NCBI GenBank assembly: GCA_035455745.1
Contig: DATIEP010000088.1
Span: 1 to 64,000 of the forward strand
Source: JADGGM01 sp027307005
GTDB taxonomy: Bacteria; Gemmatimonadota; Gemmatimonadetes; Gemmatimonadales; Gemmatimonadaceae
Direction: 5' to 3'
DNA length: 64,000 nt
Below the pieces are notes generated by a model, which saw nothing but the letters and a program-made list of their open reading frames with translations, was not told the DNA's origin and did no database searches. A program made the position numbers and the translations under genes. This document shows positions 17,461 through 26,406 of this stretch, piece after piece (within the stretch, counting starts at the first letter, position 1; the number at the start of each line of letters is the position of its first letter).

Positions 17461-18874
17461 AGCCGCCGCGCTTCGTCCAGATCACCACGACGCCGCACGC
17501 CGCCGACGCCGATTGGTACTCGGGCGGCACGTTCGCGGCGCCGTCGTACACTTCCACCGCCGCGATCTCGCCCGGCTTGAAATAGGCATCCGGGCTGTTG
17601 TCCATCTGGAACGGGACGCCGTCCACGTAATACTCGATCGGGCAGATGCCCGCGTGCATCAAGTCGGTGAAGCGCGAGCGCGTCATCTGCACGAGCGGCG
17701 GCCCGCCCGAGTCCGGATACACCAGCTGCAGGCCGGGCGCCCGCCGCAAAATGTCGGTGACCTGCGTGGGGTGGAGCGAGTCGATGGCGGCGCTATTGAA
17801 GAACGTCGCGCCGGGATACTGCCGCGCCTTCTGCTGCAACGCGTACGCGTCGTGCCGCCGCGCCTGCACGTGAACCGTGTCCAGCACCGTCGTCGCAACG
17901 CGCAGCGCGAACGACCGCGTCGTCGTTCGATTCGGATGCAACACGACGATCACTCGGCTCGGCAAGAAGCCGATGCGCTGGATCTGCACGTCCCAGCTGC
18001 CGGCCGGAAGCGGCGCCAGGCGAAAACGACCTTGCTCGTCCGCTCGGGCCGCGCCCGGAACGCCGGCCAGCTCGAGCTGGGCGCCGGCGAGCGGATGACC
18101 AGCGGTGTCAGTCACGACGCCGTCCAGCGATGCCGTGCGCGCCGTCCCATCCGACGCCACGGAGTCGGCGCCCAGTGCAACGGACACGTCCTGCCTCACG
18201 ACCCGTTGGGCCGGGATCGTCACCGAGAGCATGCCGCTCGCGCGCCGGCCGGCAACGGCCCGCATCGTCACGACGGCGTCGCCCGGAATTCCGCATACCG
18301 CGTATGAGCCGTCCGCTGTGCTCGTGACAGGCACCACGTGATTCGTCTGGACCACGCCTTTTTTCTCCACCGCGAGGTCCGACCACGACAGCGTCAGCGT
18401 CGCGGATGCGACCGGCACACCGGTGTCTGCATCGTGCACGCTGCCGATGAGAATGCTCTGTCCGCCCGCGGCCTTGCTCGCCGGACACATCGCGTCGAGC
18501 AGCCTCGACACCGAGGGGACGAAGAGCGCGACCGTATCGACGACGCCGGCGCGCACCGCCACCGATTGCGGGTTGGGCGTGACGCCGATCGCGTCGAGAT
18601 CCGTTGATTCGAAGGCGACCCGATACGAACCCGCCGGCACCGAGTCGAAGACGAAGCGTCCGTCGGCATTCGTCGTCGCCGACAACGATGTCCCGACGAG
18701 AAACACCGATGCGCCGCCCAATGGCTCGTCATCGAGGCTGTCGAACACGACCCCGGTGATTTCGCCGGCCGACGCCGGCGCCTGCTGCGCATCGGCGTTC
18801 CTGCTGGCCGCCACGATCGCGACGCCCGCCAGGAGAAGGATCCATCGCCACCAGCGTACCGGCCCGGTGCTCAT
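17456..18874 (-). CDS. Secreted carboxypeptidase-regulatory/TonB-plug domain protein
   Basis: A 472-residue exported protein with a signal peptide ending near AASRNADAQQ. Two or three carboxypeptidase-regulatory (Ig-like) domains follow, recognisable by ITGVVFDSLDDEPLGGASVFLVG, VHDADTGVPVASATLTLSW and VVTDTAGHPLAGAQLELAGV. The C-terminal 120 residues look like the plug domain of TonB-dependent receptors (DILRRAPGLQLVY, IEYYVDGVPFQ, IAAVEVYDG) and end at CGVVVIWTKRGGS with no beta-barrel after it. A paralogue sits at 60851-62389 with the same architecture and end. Function unknown; a periplasmic or surface binding protein is plausible. Confidence 0.78.
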   Translation of the reverse strand: MSTGPVRWWRWILLLAGVAIVAASRNADAQQAPASAGEITGVVFDSLDDEPLGGASVFLVGTSLSATTNADGRFVFDSVPAGSYRVAFESTDLDAIGVTPNPQSVAVRAGVVDTVALFVPSVSRLLDAMCPASKAAGGQSILIGSVHDADTGVPVASATLTLSWSDLAVEKKGVVQTNHVVPVTSTADGSYAVCGIPGDAVVTMRAVAGRRASGMLSVTIPAQRVVRQDVSVALGADSVASDGTARTASLDGVVTDTAGHPLAGAQLELAGVPGAARADEQGRFRLAPLPAGSWDVQIQRIGFLPSRVIVVLHPNRTTTRSFALRVATTVLDTVHVQARRHDAYALQQKARQYPGATFFNSAAIDSLHPTQVTDILRRAPGLQLVYPDSGGPPLVQMTRSRFTDLMHAGICPIEYYVDGVPFQMDNSPDAYFKPGEIAAVEVYDGAANVPPEYQSASAACGVVVIWTKRGGS

Positions 18875-19050
18875 TGTGGTGCTCGCACCCTGTCAGAGCC
18901 CATCTCGTGCGGAGGCCGCGGGCTGCAAGACCTCGTGTGGCGGCGGCCGCGCTGCGCGCGTTCATTCTGTACAGACGCGGGGCCTATTCCCCGGCCACGG
19001 GCCCGCGCGTTATCATAGAGTATTATTGAATTTCCCTTACCAGACAGTCA

Positions 19051-20007
19051 ATGGCCGAAAGCAGCATCAACGGACGCACGACCAAGATATGGCGGGACGG
19101 GCAGTTAGTCCCCTGGGATGACGCCACGATTCACGTGATGAGCCACGTGGTCCACTACGGGTCGTGCGTATTCGAGGGCATCCGGTGCTACGACACGCCG
19201 GCGGGCCCGGCGGTGTTCCGTCTGCCGGATCACGTCCGCCGTCTGCACGACTCGTGTCGCATCTATCGGATGCCGATGCGGCACAGCATCGACGCGCTCG
19301 CCCAGGCGTGTCTCGATACGGTGGCGGCCAACGATGTGCGCGCCTGCTACCTGAGGCCGGTGGTGATTCGCACCGGCGAGCAGATGGGTGTGTACCCGGT
19401 CGATGTCCCGGTCGAGACGTTCGTCATCGCGTGGCGATGGGGCAGTTATTTGGGCGACGACGCCTTGGCTAACGGAGTCGACGTGTGCGTCTCGAGCTGG
19501 CGCCGTGCCGCACCCGACACGTTCCCGGCCATGGCCAAAGCGGGCGGCAACTATCTGAACTCGCAGTTGTCCAAGACGGAAGCGCGGTTGGACAAGTACT
19601 CGGAGGGCATCATGCTCGACTCCTTCGGCTTCGTGGCCGAAGGGAGCGGCGAGAACGTCTTCTTGGTACGTGATGGTGTCGTGTACACGTCCGGATTGTC
19701 GTCGGGGATCCTGAGCGGAATCACGCGCGATTCAGTGATGCGGATCGCGCAGGATCTCGGCTATGAGGTGCGCGAGCAGACCCTGCCGCGGGAAATGCTC
19801 TACATTGCGGACGAGCTGTTTTTCTCGGGCACGGCGGCCGAGCTCACGCCAATCCGCTCGGTCGACCGCATTCAGGTCGGCAGCGGAAAACCAGGCCCGA
19901 TCACGCGTGCCATTCAGGAGCAGTTCATGGGGATTGCGACCGGTCGGATTGAAGATCGGTATGGATGGCTGACACCGTTGCCGGTGGCTGCGGAGGCCGA
20001 GCGTTAG
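19051..20007 (+). CDS. ilvE: Branched-chain amino acid aminotransferase
   Basis: The 318-residue protein is a fold-type IV PLP aminotransferase. IWRDGQLVPWDDATIHVMSHVVHYGSCVFEGIRCY is the family start, the PLP lysine is K163 in MAKAGGNYLNS, and the phosphate-binding GFVAEGSGENVFLV and SSGILSGITRDSV follow. It makes valine, leucine and isoleucine from their 2-oxo acids with glutamate. The 176 bp upstream contain an AT-rich stretch with a TATCAT (19011-19016) but no convincing -35, and there is no clear Shine-Dalgarno. An intrinsic-type hairpin (20162-20192) follows the gene. Confidence 0.95.
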   Translation: MAESSINGRTTKIWRDGQLVPWDDATIHVMSHVVHYGSCVFEGIRCYDTPAGPAVFRLPDHVRRLHDSCRIYRMPMRHSIDALAQACLDTVAANDVRACYLRPVVIRTGEQMGVYPVDVPVETFVIAWRWGSYLGDDALANGVDVCVSSWRRAAPDTFPAMAKAGGNYLNSQLSKTEARLDKYSEGIMLDSFGFVAEGSGENVFLVRDGVVYTSGLSSGILSGITRDSVMRIAQDLGYEVREQTLPREMLYIADELFFSGTAAELTPIRSVDRIQVGSGKPGPITRAIQEQFMGIATGRIEDRYGWLTPLPVAAEAER

Positions 20008-20161
20008 TGCGGCGGCGCGCCGGAACGGTACGGCTGTCGGCAAAATGGTTGGGGTTTGCCGAGTTACAGCATTTTGTCGGTCTCGTCAGTGTAACAGAGG
20101 GCGTATGCGCCGCGACATCGCGGCGCCATGCTACTCGCGGCGTGTCACGCTAGAGGACCCG

Positions 20162-20192
20162 CTCCCGCCCTGACGACCGTGGCGGGAGTTTT
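20162..20192 (+). terminator. Intrinsic-type hairpin between ilvE and the HNH gene
   Basis: CTCCCGCC (20162-20169) pairs with GGCGGGAG (20181-20188) across an 11-nt loop, and TTTT follows. It lies 155 bp after ilvE and 24 bp before the HNH start, so it may end ilvE transcripts or attenuate entry into the HNH gene. Confidence 0.6.
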
Positions 20193-20215
20193 CGTAGGTA
20201 GAACCGGAGGGTTCC

Positions 20216-20815
20216 GTGGTCGTCGGTTGTCTGGCGCTGAATGCTTCGTTCGAGCCGCTCACGATGGTTCCGATGCGGCGCGCCTTGCGGCTGGTGCTCG
20301 ATGGCAAGGCTGAAATCATCGAGGCCGATGCCGGTCGCTTCGTGCACTCGGAGCGTCTGACCCTGCCGCGCCCGGCGGTCATCCGATTGGTTCGGTTCAT
20401 CCATGTGCCCCGCCGGTTCCGCCGCCAGGTGACCAACACGTTCCTGTTCGCGCGCGACCGCTATCGCTGTCAGTACTGCGGCCGCACCGCAGCCGAGCTG
20501 CGTCCGCGCGAATCGCTCACGCGCGATCACCTGATTCCGATGTCGCGCGGCGGCACGAACGATTGGACGAACGTCGTCACGGCGTGCTCGCCGTGCAACA
20601 CGCGCAAGGGCAACCGCATGCCGGAGGAGATCGGCATGCACCCGCTCACCGCGCCGGTTGAACCGCACTTCGTGCACCTGAGTTGGGCGGTGCGCCGTCT
20701 CACGCCGACGCAGTCGAAGTACATCAAGCTGTTTTACGGCGAGGACACGCTGCACCAGCTGGAGCTGCTCGAGTCGGGCCACGCCATCCGCCGGTCGCGG
20801 ACCCTCATGGCCTAA
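20216..20815 (+). CDS. HNH endonuclease-family protein
   Basis: This 199-residue protein has a central HNH fold. Zinc cysteines C85 and C88 (CQYCGR) and C124 and C127 (CSPCNTRKGNR) frame the catalytic LTRDHLIPMSRGGTNDWTNV with D104-H105 and N119. The N-terminal 80 residues (LNASFEPLTMVPMRRALRLVLDGKAEII) match the widespread chromosomal HNH proteins that are not part of restriction systems. Length is normal for that family. The GTG start has a GGAGG about 5 nt upstream. The cellular role of the family is not known to me. The stop codon sits in a GCCTAACG motif. Confidence 0.88.
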   Translation: MVVGCLALNASFEPLTMVPMRRALRLVLDGKAEIIEADAGRFVHSERLTLPRPAVIRLVRFIHVPRRFRRQVTNTFLFARDRYRCQYCGRTAAELRPRESLTRDHLIPMSRGGTNDWTNVVTACSPCNTRKGNRMPEEIGMHPLTAPVEPHFVHLSWAVRRLTPTQSKYIKLFYGEDTLHQLELLESGHAIRRSRTLMA

Positions 20816-20820
20816 CGAAA

Positions 20821-20857
20821 GGCGGACAGGAGGCGGACGACGCCGTCCCTGTCCGTC
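20821..20857. terminator. Bidirectional hairpin between convergent genes
   Basis: GGCGGACAGG (20821-20830) pairs with CCTGTCCGTC (20848-20857), with one G-T wobble. It sits exactly between the HNH stop (20815) and the stop of the minus-strand DUF4390-like gene (20859). AAA on one side and TCTTC on the other give weak U-tracts in both directions. Confidence 0.55.
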
Positions 20858-20858
20858 T

Positions 20859-21494
20859 TCACTCCCGGTACTCGCGCGTCCGCGCTTCGTAGTGCCGCTG
20901 CTTCCCGCCTAACACGCGGGTGATGAGCGTCGTCACGCCTCGGCCTAACGCAGTGCCCGGATTCTTCTCGCCGTGCACCGCCGGCGTCAACTCCCCGCGC
21001 AGCCACCGCTCCACTTCGTCGAGATCGTTCACCGACAGCATCTCGACATCCAGCGTCCCCGTCCAGTAATAGCGACCATGCCCCGCCGGCGGAGCGATCT
21101 TCGGCACGAACGGCTTCGCCAACGCCGAGTCCACCCCGGCCATCCTGGTCGAGGACCCGAGCGATGTCACACGGTCCCCTTCGATGCGCGTCGCGCTGTA
21201 CCGCCGTTCGAGCGGATTGTAGCGAACGATCACGTCCCACTCGGCGTGGCGCTGCAGGTTGTCGAACAAGCCGCCCGACGCCCACAACTCGAGGCGATAG
21301 TGCAGACGCGCGGGGAACCCGCTGTGCAAGAGGTCGGTGAGGCTCCTGTCGTCGAGCACCCGCGTCGCGCTCACCGACGGCACCGCACCCTCGGCCCCGG
21401 TCTTGGACAGCGCGATCTGCAGTCGCGCATCGCGCTGCGCCGCAATCGGCGCCGCACTGCACAGCGCCAGGCACGCCACGAACGCGAGCCGCAC
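20859..21494 (-). CDS. Exported DUF4390-like protein
   Basis: A 211-residue protein with a signal peptide (MRLAFVACLALCSAAPIAAQ). The rest is beta-rich, with DRSLTDLLHSGFPARLHYRLELW, WDVIVRYNPLERRYSATR and YWTGTLDVEMLSVNDLDEVERWLRGE. This pattern resembles DUF4390, a periplasmic family found next to ntrY-ntrX in Betaproteobacteria. The same neighbourhood here (ntrY- and ntrX-like genes upstream in the same operon) strengthens the match, which I make by eye. It starts at GTG 3 bp after the barrel gene's stop. Its function is unknown; sensing or assembly at the outer membrane with its barrel neighbour is possible. Confidence 0.6.
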   Translation of the reverse strand: MRLAFVACLALCSAAPIAAQRDARLQIALSKTGAEGAVPSVSATRVLDDRSLTDLLHSGFPARLHYRLELWASGGLFDNLQRHAEWDVIVRYNPLERRYSATRIEGDRVTSLGSSTRMAGVDSALAKPFVPKIAPPAGHGRYYWTGTLDVEMLSVNDLDEVERWLRGELTPAVHGEKNPGTALGRGVTTLITRVLGGKQRHYEARTREYRE

Positions 21495-21497
21495 GGC

Positions 21498-23246
21498 TCA
21501 GAAGCGATGCCGGAGTCGGACGACCACGTTGACTGGCTGGTTCCAGTCGGTCACCGACTTTGCGACGAACACCCCGAGCACTTCCGCGTCGAGGCCGATG
21601 CCGACGTCGGCCTTGTAATCGCGCAGGGGGAATGCGCTCGCCTCTTCGATTCCGCCTGTGGGCGAGAGCTGATGCAGCAGCCATCCGCGCCCCGCATCGC
21701 TGAACAGCACCCACTGCAGCGGGTGATAGAACGTCCAGCTCCACCCGCCGCTGCCGCTCTGCGCGCCCCAGTCGCCGAATAAATGCAGGTGCAGATCGCC
21801 GCGATATTCCACCTGGGCCAGCAGCACGCGGTCGCACTGCGCCGGCGTTCCCGGAATGGCCTGCCCTGCGCTGCACGACAACACGTCGGATTCGCCCGCC
21901 AGCGGCTGCCGGAAATCGTAGCCGGGCAGGGAGCCGGAGCCGCCTAACGAGAAGCGGCGCTCGAGCGGCAGCGGATCGCCGCCTAACCAGCCGCCCGCGA
22001 ACAGCCGGACGTTGAGCTGCGCCTCGGGCGACAGCCGGTTGTATCGGCGCAGGTCGAGCACGCCGCGCGTGTAGGCCACCGGCACCGGCTGTCCATCCGG
22101 CGACGGCGCCCGCACGACCGTCGACGCCGGGCCGAGGACCACGTGATTGCTGAATCCGTGCTCGAGCTGCGCCGAGATCAGCCACCCGGTCCACGGATTG
22201 TCGCGGTCGTTGCGCGTGTCGTAGCGCACCTCGGCCGTCGCGAGCGTGAACGTGCCGGCATCCATTACCGGGTTGGGCCGCCACGTCCCGTCCGTGCGGA
22301 ACAACGTCCACGGATCGCGTGTGGCCCGCGCCTGCCACCGCTCCTCGCCCAGGCCTAACGTGAGTGAGAGCGTCGTGCCGTCGCGCAGCGCAAGGTAGCC
22401 GCGCGCGCCCTTGCGATTGTAGTAGTCGCGGTAGTCGCGCTTGAGGAAAAACGATGCCAGCCCGATCTCGCTGTCCCGCAGCTGCCACGTCTCCACCGGA
22501 GCGACTTCGTCGAACGCCTCGGCGCCGAAGGCCACGCCGCGCGCGTAGCCGAGCTGCAGCTCCGCCTGCGCATCGTAGCCGAGGTTGTCCGCCTTCCACG
22601 CGAAGTGATCGGCCGAACGGTAGATGCCTAACGCCTGGATGCTGAAGGGGCCGAGCGATGAATTCTGCCGGATCTGCGGGCCGAGAATCACCGGCAGCCC
22701 CTCGACGCGGTTGTACGTCCCGCTTCGGAGCACCACGCGGTTGTGGGTGCGCAGGTGCCGCCGCTTCCACTGACGGAACCAGCTGGCGACACCCTGGGAC
22801 TCGTCGCGCAGCGCGACGACCTCGTCGCCCTCGAGCCGGTACGCCAGGCGCGGCGCGTAGATCTTGATCGCGCCGCCCACGCTCGTGCTGTCGGCGCCAT
22901 CGACGGTGCCGCCGGTGACGACGAGCTCGCTGTCCACGCGCGCTCCATGCAGCAGCGTCACGTCGCCGTTGATCACGACCACCCGGCCCGTCACGTGGCC
23001 GCCGATCACCAGCGGCGCGTCCAGCACGGCCACGTTCCCCTCGACCGTCTGGTCCTGCGCGATGGTCGTGGCCTTGGTCACGCGCAGCACCGCCGGCTGG
23101 TTGTAGAGATAGGCCACCGCCGACGCATCGTCGTAGCTCAGCGAATCGATGCGCTGCGCCGTGTCGGCGGCTTGAGCGCCGACGCGCCCGCCGGCGAGCG
23201 CGGCCGCGACGGCGCACGCCGCGGCGACCCACGCGCGGCGCCTCAC
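21498..23246 (-). CDS. Outer-membrane protein: bactofilin-like N-terminus plus Omp85-like barrel
   Basis: The 582-residue protein has a signal peptide ending near GRVGAQA. Residues 40-120 have short beta-helix-like repeats (VEGNVAVLDAPLVIGGHV, GRVVVINGDVTLLHGARV, ELVVTGGTVDG) like bactofilins or DUF342-type polymer modules. From about residue 190 it becomes alternating beta-strand, ending in VVVRLRHRF. The segment FSLGGSGSLPGYDFR matches the conserved loop of Omp85/BamA-family barrels. A surface-antigen-like barrel with an unusual periplasmic N-terminus is the best description. It overlaps the ntrX-like stop by 4 bp (GTGA) and precedes the DUF4390-like gene. Confidence 0.68.
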   Translation of the reverse strand: MRRRAWVAAACAVAAALAGGRVGAQAADTAQRIDSLSYDDASAVAYLYNQPAVLRVTKATTIAQDQTVEGNVAVLDAPLVIGGHVTGRVVVINGDVTLLHGARVDSELVVTGGTVDGADSTSVGGAIKIYAPRLAYRLEGDEVVALRDESQGVASWFRQWKRRHLRTHNRVVLRSGTYNRVEGLPVILGPQIRQNSSLGPFSIQALGIYRSADHFAWKADNLGYDAQAELQLGYARGVAFGAEAFDEVAPVETWQLRDSEIGLASFFLKRDYRDYYNRKGARGYLALRDGTTLSLTLGLGEERWQARATRDPWTLFRTDGTWRPNPVMDAGTFTLATAEVRYDTRNDRDNPWTGWLISAQLEHGFSNHVVLGPASTVVRAPSPDGQPVPVAYTRGVLDLRRYNRLSPEAQLNVRLFAGGWLGGDPLPLERRFSLGGSGSLPGYDFRQPLAGESDVLSCSAGQAIPGTPAQCDRVLLAQVEYRGDLHLHLFGDWGAQSGSGGWSWTFYHPLQWVLFSDAGRGWLLHQLSPTGGIEEASAFPLRDYKADVGIGLDAEVLGVFVAKSVTDWNQPVNVVVRLRHRF

Positions 23247-24634
23247 GAGCCGCCGCCCCAGTCCACGCCTAACCGCCGCATGCGGCGATACAGATTCGGC
23301 CGGTCGGTTTGCAGGCGCCGCGCCGCGTCGGTCACGTTCCCGTTGGTCATCGACAGCGCGCGCTGGATGAGCAGCCGCTCGTATTCGTCCAGCGCGTCGT
23401 TGAGCGGACGATCGAGCTGCGCCGCGTCCGGCGGCGCGTTAGGCGACGCCTCCGTACCCGGCTCGATCCGCAGCACCTGGCCCACATCCGCCGCGCGCAC
23501 GTCCGCGCCGGCGTGAAAGATCGCCAGCCGCTCCACGATGTTTGCCAGCTCGCGCACGTTGCCCGGCCACCGGTGCCGCTGCAGCAGCGCCAGCGCATCC
23601 TCGTTCCACCGCGGCGCCGGCCGTCCGCTGCGCGCGCGATAGACCGCCGAAAAGTGCAGCACCAGGGGCGTGATGTCCGCCGGACGCTCGCGCAGCGGCG
23701 GCAGCGCCAGTGGAATCACGTTGAGCCGGAAGTACAGATCCTCGCGGAACGTGCCGTCGCGCGATGCGCGTTCGAGATCCCGATTCGTCGCGGCGACGAT
23801 GCGCACGTCCACCGGAATCGGTTTCGCCCCGCCCACGCGCTCGATCTCCTTTGCCTCGATCACGCGGAGCAGCTTGGCCTGCGCCTCCGCGCCGAGGTCC
23901 CCGACCTCGTCGAGAAACAGCGTGCCGGTGTCGGCCAGCTCGAAACGGCCGATACGCTTTTCCAGCGCGCCCGTGAACGAGCCGCGCTCGTGGCCGAACA
24001 TCTCGCTTTCGATGAGATCGCGCGGAATCGCCGCGCTGTTCACGCGGATGAACGGCCGCGCATGCCGCGCGCTCAACCGATGGATCGCCGCCGCAACCAG
24101 TTCTTTCCCGGTGCCCGATTCGCCGGTGATCAAGACGCGAGAATCGGTGGGCGCCACGCGCTCGATGAGGGCGCGCACCCGCGCCATCGCCGGGCTCGCG
24201 CCCACCATCTCGCTCGTTAGGCCAATGTCCTCGCGCAGCGCTCGCGCCTCGCGCCGGGCGTGGCGCAGCTCGAGCGCCGACCCCAGCGTGAGCAGCACGC
24301 TCTCGGGCGTCAACGGCTTCTCGAGAAAGTGAAAGGCGCCGAGCTTCGTCGCCTTCACCGCGTCGGCCAGTCCGGCGCGCCCGCTCATCATCACCACGGG
24401 CACGTCGGGCAGCTGCTCGCGCAGGCGGATGAGCGTCGCCATCCCGTCGAGCTCGCCGGGCATCATGAGATCGAGCAGCACCGCGTCGGGCTCGCGCTCC
24501 TGTGCTAACGTGGCCCCGGCCGTCCCGGAGCTCGCGTCCCGCGTCGTGTAGCCCTCGGCGACGAGCAGCGCCGACACCATCCGGCGCAGGTTGGGCTCAT
24601 CGTCGATGATGAGGATCTCGCCCTTGGGCGTCAT
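23243..24634 (-). CDS. NtrX/NtrC-type sigma-54 response regulator
   Basis: The 463-residue protein has three classic modules. The receiver has the phospho-acceptor at D55 (VLLDLMMPG) and the conserved lysine in FLEKPLTP. The AAA+ sigma-54 activation domain has Walker A GESGTGKE (G171-K177) and the loop GSFTGA (217-222), a common variant of GAFTGA. A C-terminal Fis-type helix-turn-helix reads NVTDAARRLQTDRPNLYRRMRRLG. It should activate sigma-54 promoters when phosphorylated by the kinase two genes upstream. Fis-type spacing and neighbours favour NtrX over NtrC. The loop change is conservative. Confidence 0.9.
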   Translation of the reverse strand: MTPKGEILIIDDEPNLRRMVSALLVAEGYTTRDASSGTAGATLAQEREPDAVLLDLMMPGELDGMATLIRLREQLPDVPVVMMSGRAGLADAVKATKLGAFHFLEKPLTPESVLLTLGSALELRHARREARALREDIGLTSEMVGASPAMARVRALIERVAPTDSRVLITGESGTGKELVAAAIHRLSARHARPFIRVNSAAIPRDLIESEMFGHERGSFTGALEKRIGRFELADTGTLFLDEVGDLGAEAQAKLLRVIEAKEIERVGGAKPIPVDVRIVAATNRDLERASRDGTFREDLYFRLNVIPLALPPLRERPADITPLVLHFSAVYRARSGRPAPRWNEDALALLQRHRWPGNVRELANIVERLAIFHAGADVRAADVGQVLRIEPGTEASPNAPPDAAQLDRPLNDALDEYERLLIQRALSMTNGNVTDAARRLQTDRPNLYRRMRRLGVDWGGGS

Positions 24635-24643
24635 CTCGGCGCG

Positions 24644-24970
24644 TTAGCGCGCGTCGCCGCTGCCCGGCACGCGCGCCGCCGCCGTCCCGGGCACGCCGCG
24701 CTGCGCGTTCGCGGGCAGCGCGTCCGGCGCGCGCTCCGACAACAGCCTGGTCGTGAATCGCTGCCCCTCCGAGATGCGCTCGATCTCCACCGCCATCGAA
24801 TCGATGGCCTGTTCCATCCGCGTCAAGCGCTCCGTTAGGTCGTTAGGCAGCGCCTTGGGATCGATGCCGCGCTCCATGCGCTTGGCGTGCGCCCGGGCCA
24901 ACGGAAACCCGACCACGATGGCGATGACCATGAGCATGCCGCTGATAGGAACCAGGACATCAGGACCCAC
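24644..24970 (-). CDS. Small single-helix membrane protein between kinase and regulator genes
   Basis: I start this at GTG 24970, giving 108 residues and an 11-bp overlap with the kinase gene's end. A longer frame reaches 25063 but only through kinase coding sequence. Residues 6-25 (VPISGMLMVIAIVVGFPLA) form one membrane helix. An amphipathic, charged stretch follows (ERLTRMEQAIDSMAVEIERISEGQRFTTRLL), probably a coiled coil, then a low-complexity tail. The shape recalls PspB-like or kinase-accessory proteins, but I recognise no family. Position suggests a modulator of the two-component pair. Confidence 0.65.
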   Translation of the reverse strand: MGPDVLVPISGMLMVIAIVVGFPLARAHAKRMERGIDPKALPNDLTERLTRMEQAIDSMAVEIERISEGQRFTTRLLSERAPDALPANAQRGVPGTAAARVPGSGDAR

Positions 24971-26216
24971 GTATCGTTTCCTCCAGCGCCGGCTCCGCCG
25001 GCGTCTCGTTGATGGGAAGCACGAAGCGGATCTCCGTGCCCTCGCCGGGACGGCTCGTCGCACCCACCGTCCCGCCGTGCGCCAGCACCGTCTGCCGAGC
25101 GATCGCCAATCCCAAGCCCGTGCCTCCAGGTTTCTGCGTCACGTACGGATCCCAGATCCGTGCGAGTGCGTCCGCCGCGATCCCGCACCCCGTATCTCGC
25201 ACGCACAACTCGACCGCATCCCCAACCACTCCATGCCCATTGGTATGCGCGCGCGCCACCCGCACAGCCACATCGCCGCCGTCGCGGCACGCGTCCACCG
25301 CATTCATCAAGACGTTGGACAACGCGCGGGCCAGCGCATCGTAGTGGCCCGTCACTAACGGAACGCCCTCCTCGACCGACACGCGCACCGGCACGCGCTC
25401 CGTCGCGATGGCGCGCGCCGCATAGCGCGCCAACTCGCCCACGTCGACCGACGCCGGCGGTCCCTCCGGCAGCCGGCCGAACTGCGCAAAGTTCCGCGCC
25501 ATCTCTTCCAGCCGCCGGGACTCCGTCTCCAATACATCTACTACGTCGACGAGACGCGGATCGGCGTCACGTTTGAGCCGCGCCACCGCCAATCGGATCG
25601 GCGTCAGCGGATTCTTGAGCTCGTGTGCCACGCGACGCGCCGTCTCCCGAAATGCCTCCAACCGGCTCGCCTCGCGGTCGCGCTCGCGTGCCGCCTCGAG
25701 ATCCGCCGCCATCGCGCGCATCCGTTGTCGCAGCAACTCGAATTCCGGAGCGCCGCGCCGCGGCGGACCGGCTGGTAACGGCTCGCCCCGCGCAATGTGA
25801 TCCGCCCACGCCACGATCTCGCCGAGCGGTCGGCTCAGCTGCCGGCTCAAATGACCCGCAACGCGCGATGCCAGCAGCGCGACCAACAGCGATCCGAGCA
25901 GCGCGGTGACAATGACGAGCACCACAATGCGCGACGTCAAGTACCCGACGCGCTTTGCCTGCACGAGCGACGCGGCCAGCTCCCGCTCGTGCGCGTCAAC
26001 CGCGGCGCGCTGCGCGCTCGTCAGCGGCGCCTGCCGCGCCGCATCGATCGCTCGACGCCCCGTGTTCGCTACGTTGTCCCACGCTTTGCTCGCGCTCAAC
26101 GCCGGTAGCGTGCTGCTCACGACGACGGCCCCGCCCACCATCAAAAGTGTGGACGGGATCACCGCGAACAGCACCAGATACAGGAGTACGCGCGTGCGAA
26201 AAGTGAAGCGACTCAC
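24960..26216 (-). CDS. NtrY-like membrane sensor histidine kinase
   Basis: The 418-residue kinase has two membrane helices (about 10-36 and 95-118) flanking a short periplasmic part, then a HAMP-like linker (LSRPLGEIVAWADHIARGEPLP). The H-box is RRVAHELKNPLTPIRLAVARLKR with phospho-accepting H198. The ATPase domain shows NVLMNAVDACRDGG (N-box), VRDTGCGIA and GGTGLGLAIARQ. The ELKNPLTPIRLA form is typical of NtrY kinases. No PAS domain is visible. The GTG start at 26216 is preceded by AGAGG 5 nt upstream. It is the first gene of the operon running to 20859 and should phosphorylate the NtrX-like regulator. Confidence 0.9.
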   Translation of the reverse strand: MSRFTFRTRVLLYLVLFAVIPSTLLMVGGAVVVSSTLPALSASKAWDNVANTGRRAIDAARQAPLTSAQRAAVDAHERELAASLVQAKRVGYLTSRIVVLVIVTALLGSLLVALLASRVAGHLSRQLSRPLGEIVAWADHIARGEPLPAGPPRRGAPEFELLRQRMRAMAADLEAARERDREASRLEAFRETARRVAHELKNPLTPIRLAVARLKRDADPRLVDVVDVLETESRRLEEMARNFAQFGRLPEGPPASVDVGELARYAARAIATERVPVRVSVEEGVPLVTGHYDALARALSNVLMNAVDACRDGGDVAVRVARAHTNGHGVVGDAVELCVRDTGCGIAADALARIWDPYVTQKPGGTGLGLAIARQTVLAHGGTVGATSRPGEGTEIRFVLPINETPAEPALEETIRGS

Positions 26217-26406
26217 ATGTCCTCTCTCGAGCCGCGAATGCGGGCAGCGTCGTGTCCGATCGAGAGGAAATTAACTGAAAAGAAGCTCGTCGCTCGATGG
26301 TGAAAATTAGGATGCGTCTCGGCCGCGATCCCGGCCAACGTCTACCCGCGTCAGGTAACTAGCTATAGATTAACGCAATCGTGATCCGCCCCTTAGTCCG
26401 AGACTG
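26217..26406. other. Divergent intergenic region
   Basis: This 190-bp spacer separates the ntrY-like operon (minus) from the acyl-CoA synthetase (plus). It is clearly AT-richer than its flanks, with AT-rich patches near 26270-26280 and TATAGA at 26364-26369. I could not find a well-spaced -35/-10 pair for either direction. Promoters for both operons are expected here. Confidence 0.5.

Noticed and set aside
20812..23232. Very long antisense-frame reading frame (over 800 codons) covering the barrel and DUF4390-like genes
   Set aside because: The translation is Arg/Ala/Gly low-complexity with no domain, and the alternative frames encode recognisable signal peptides and folds. It is a high-G+C shadow frame.
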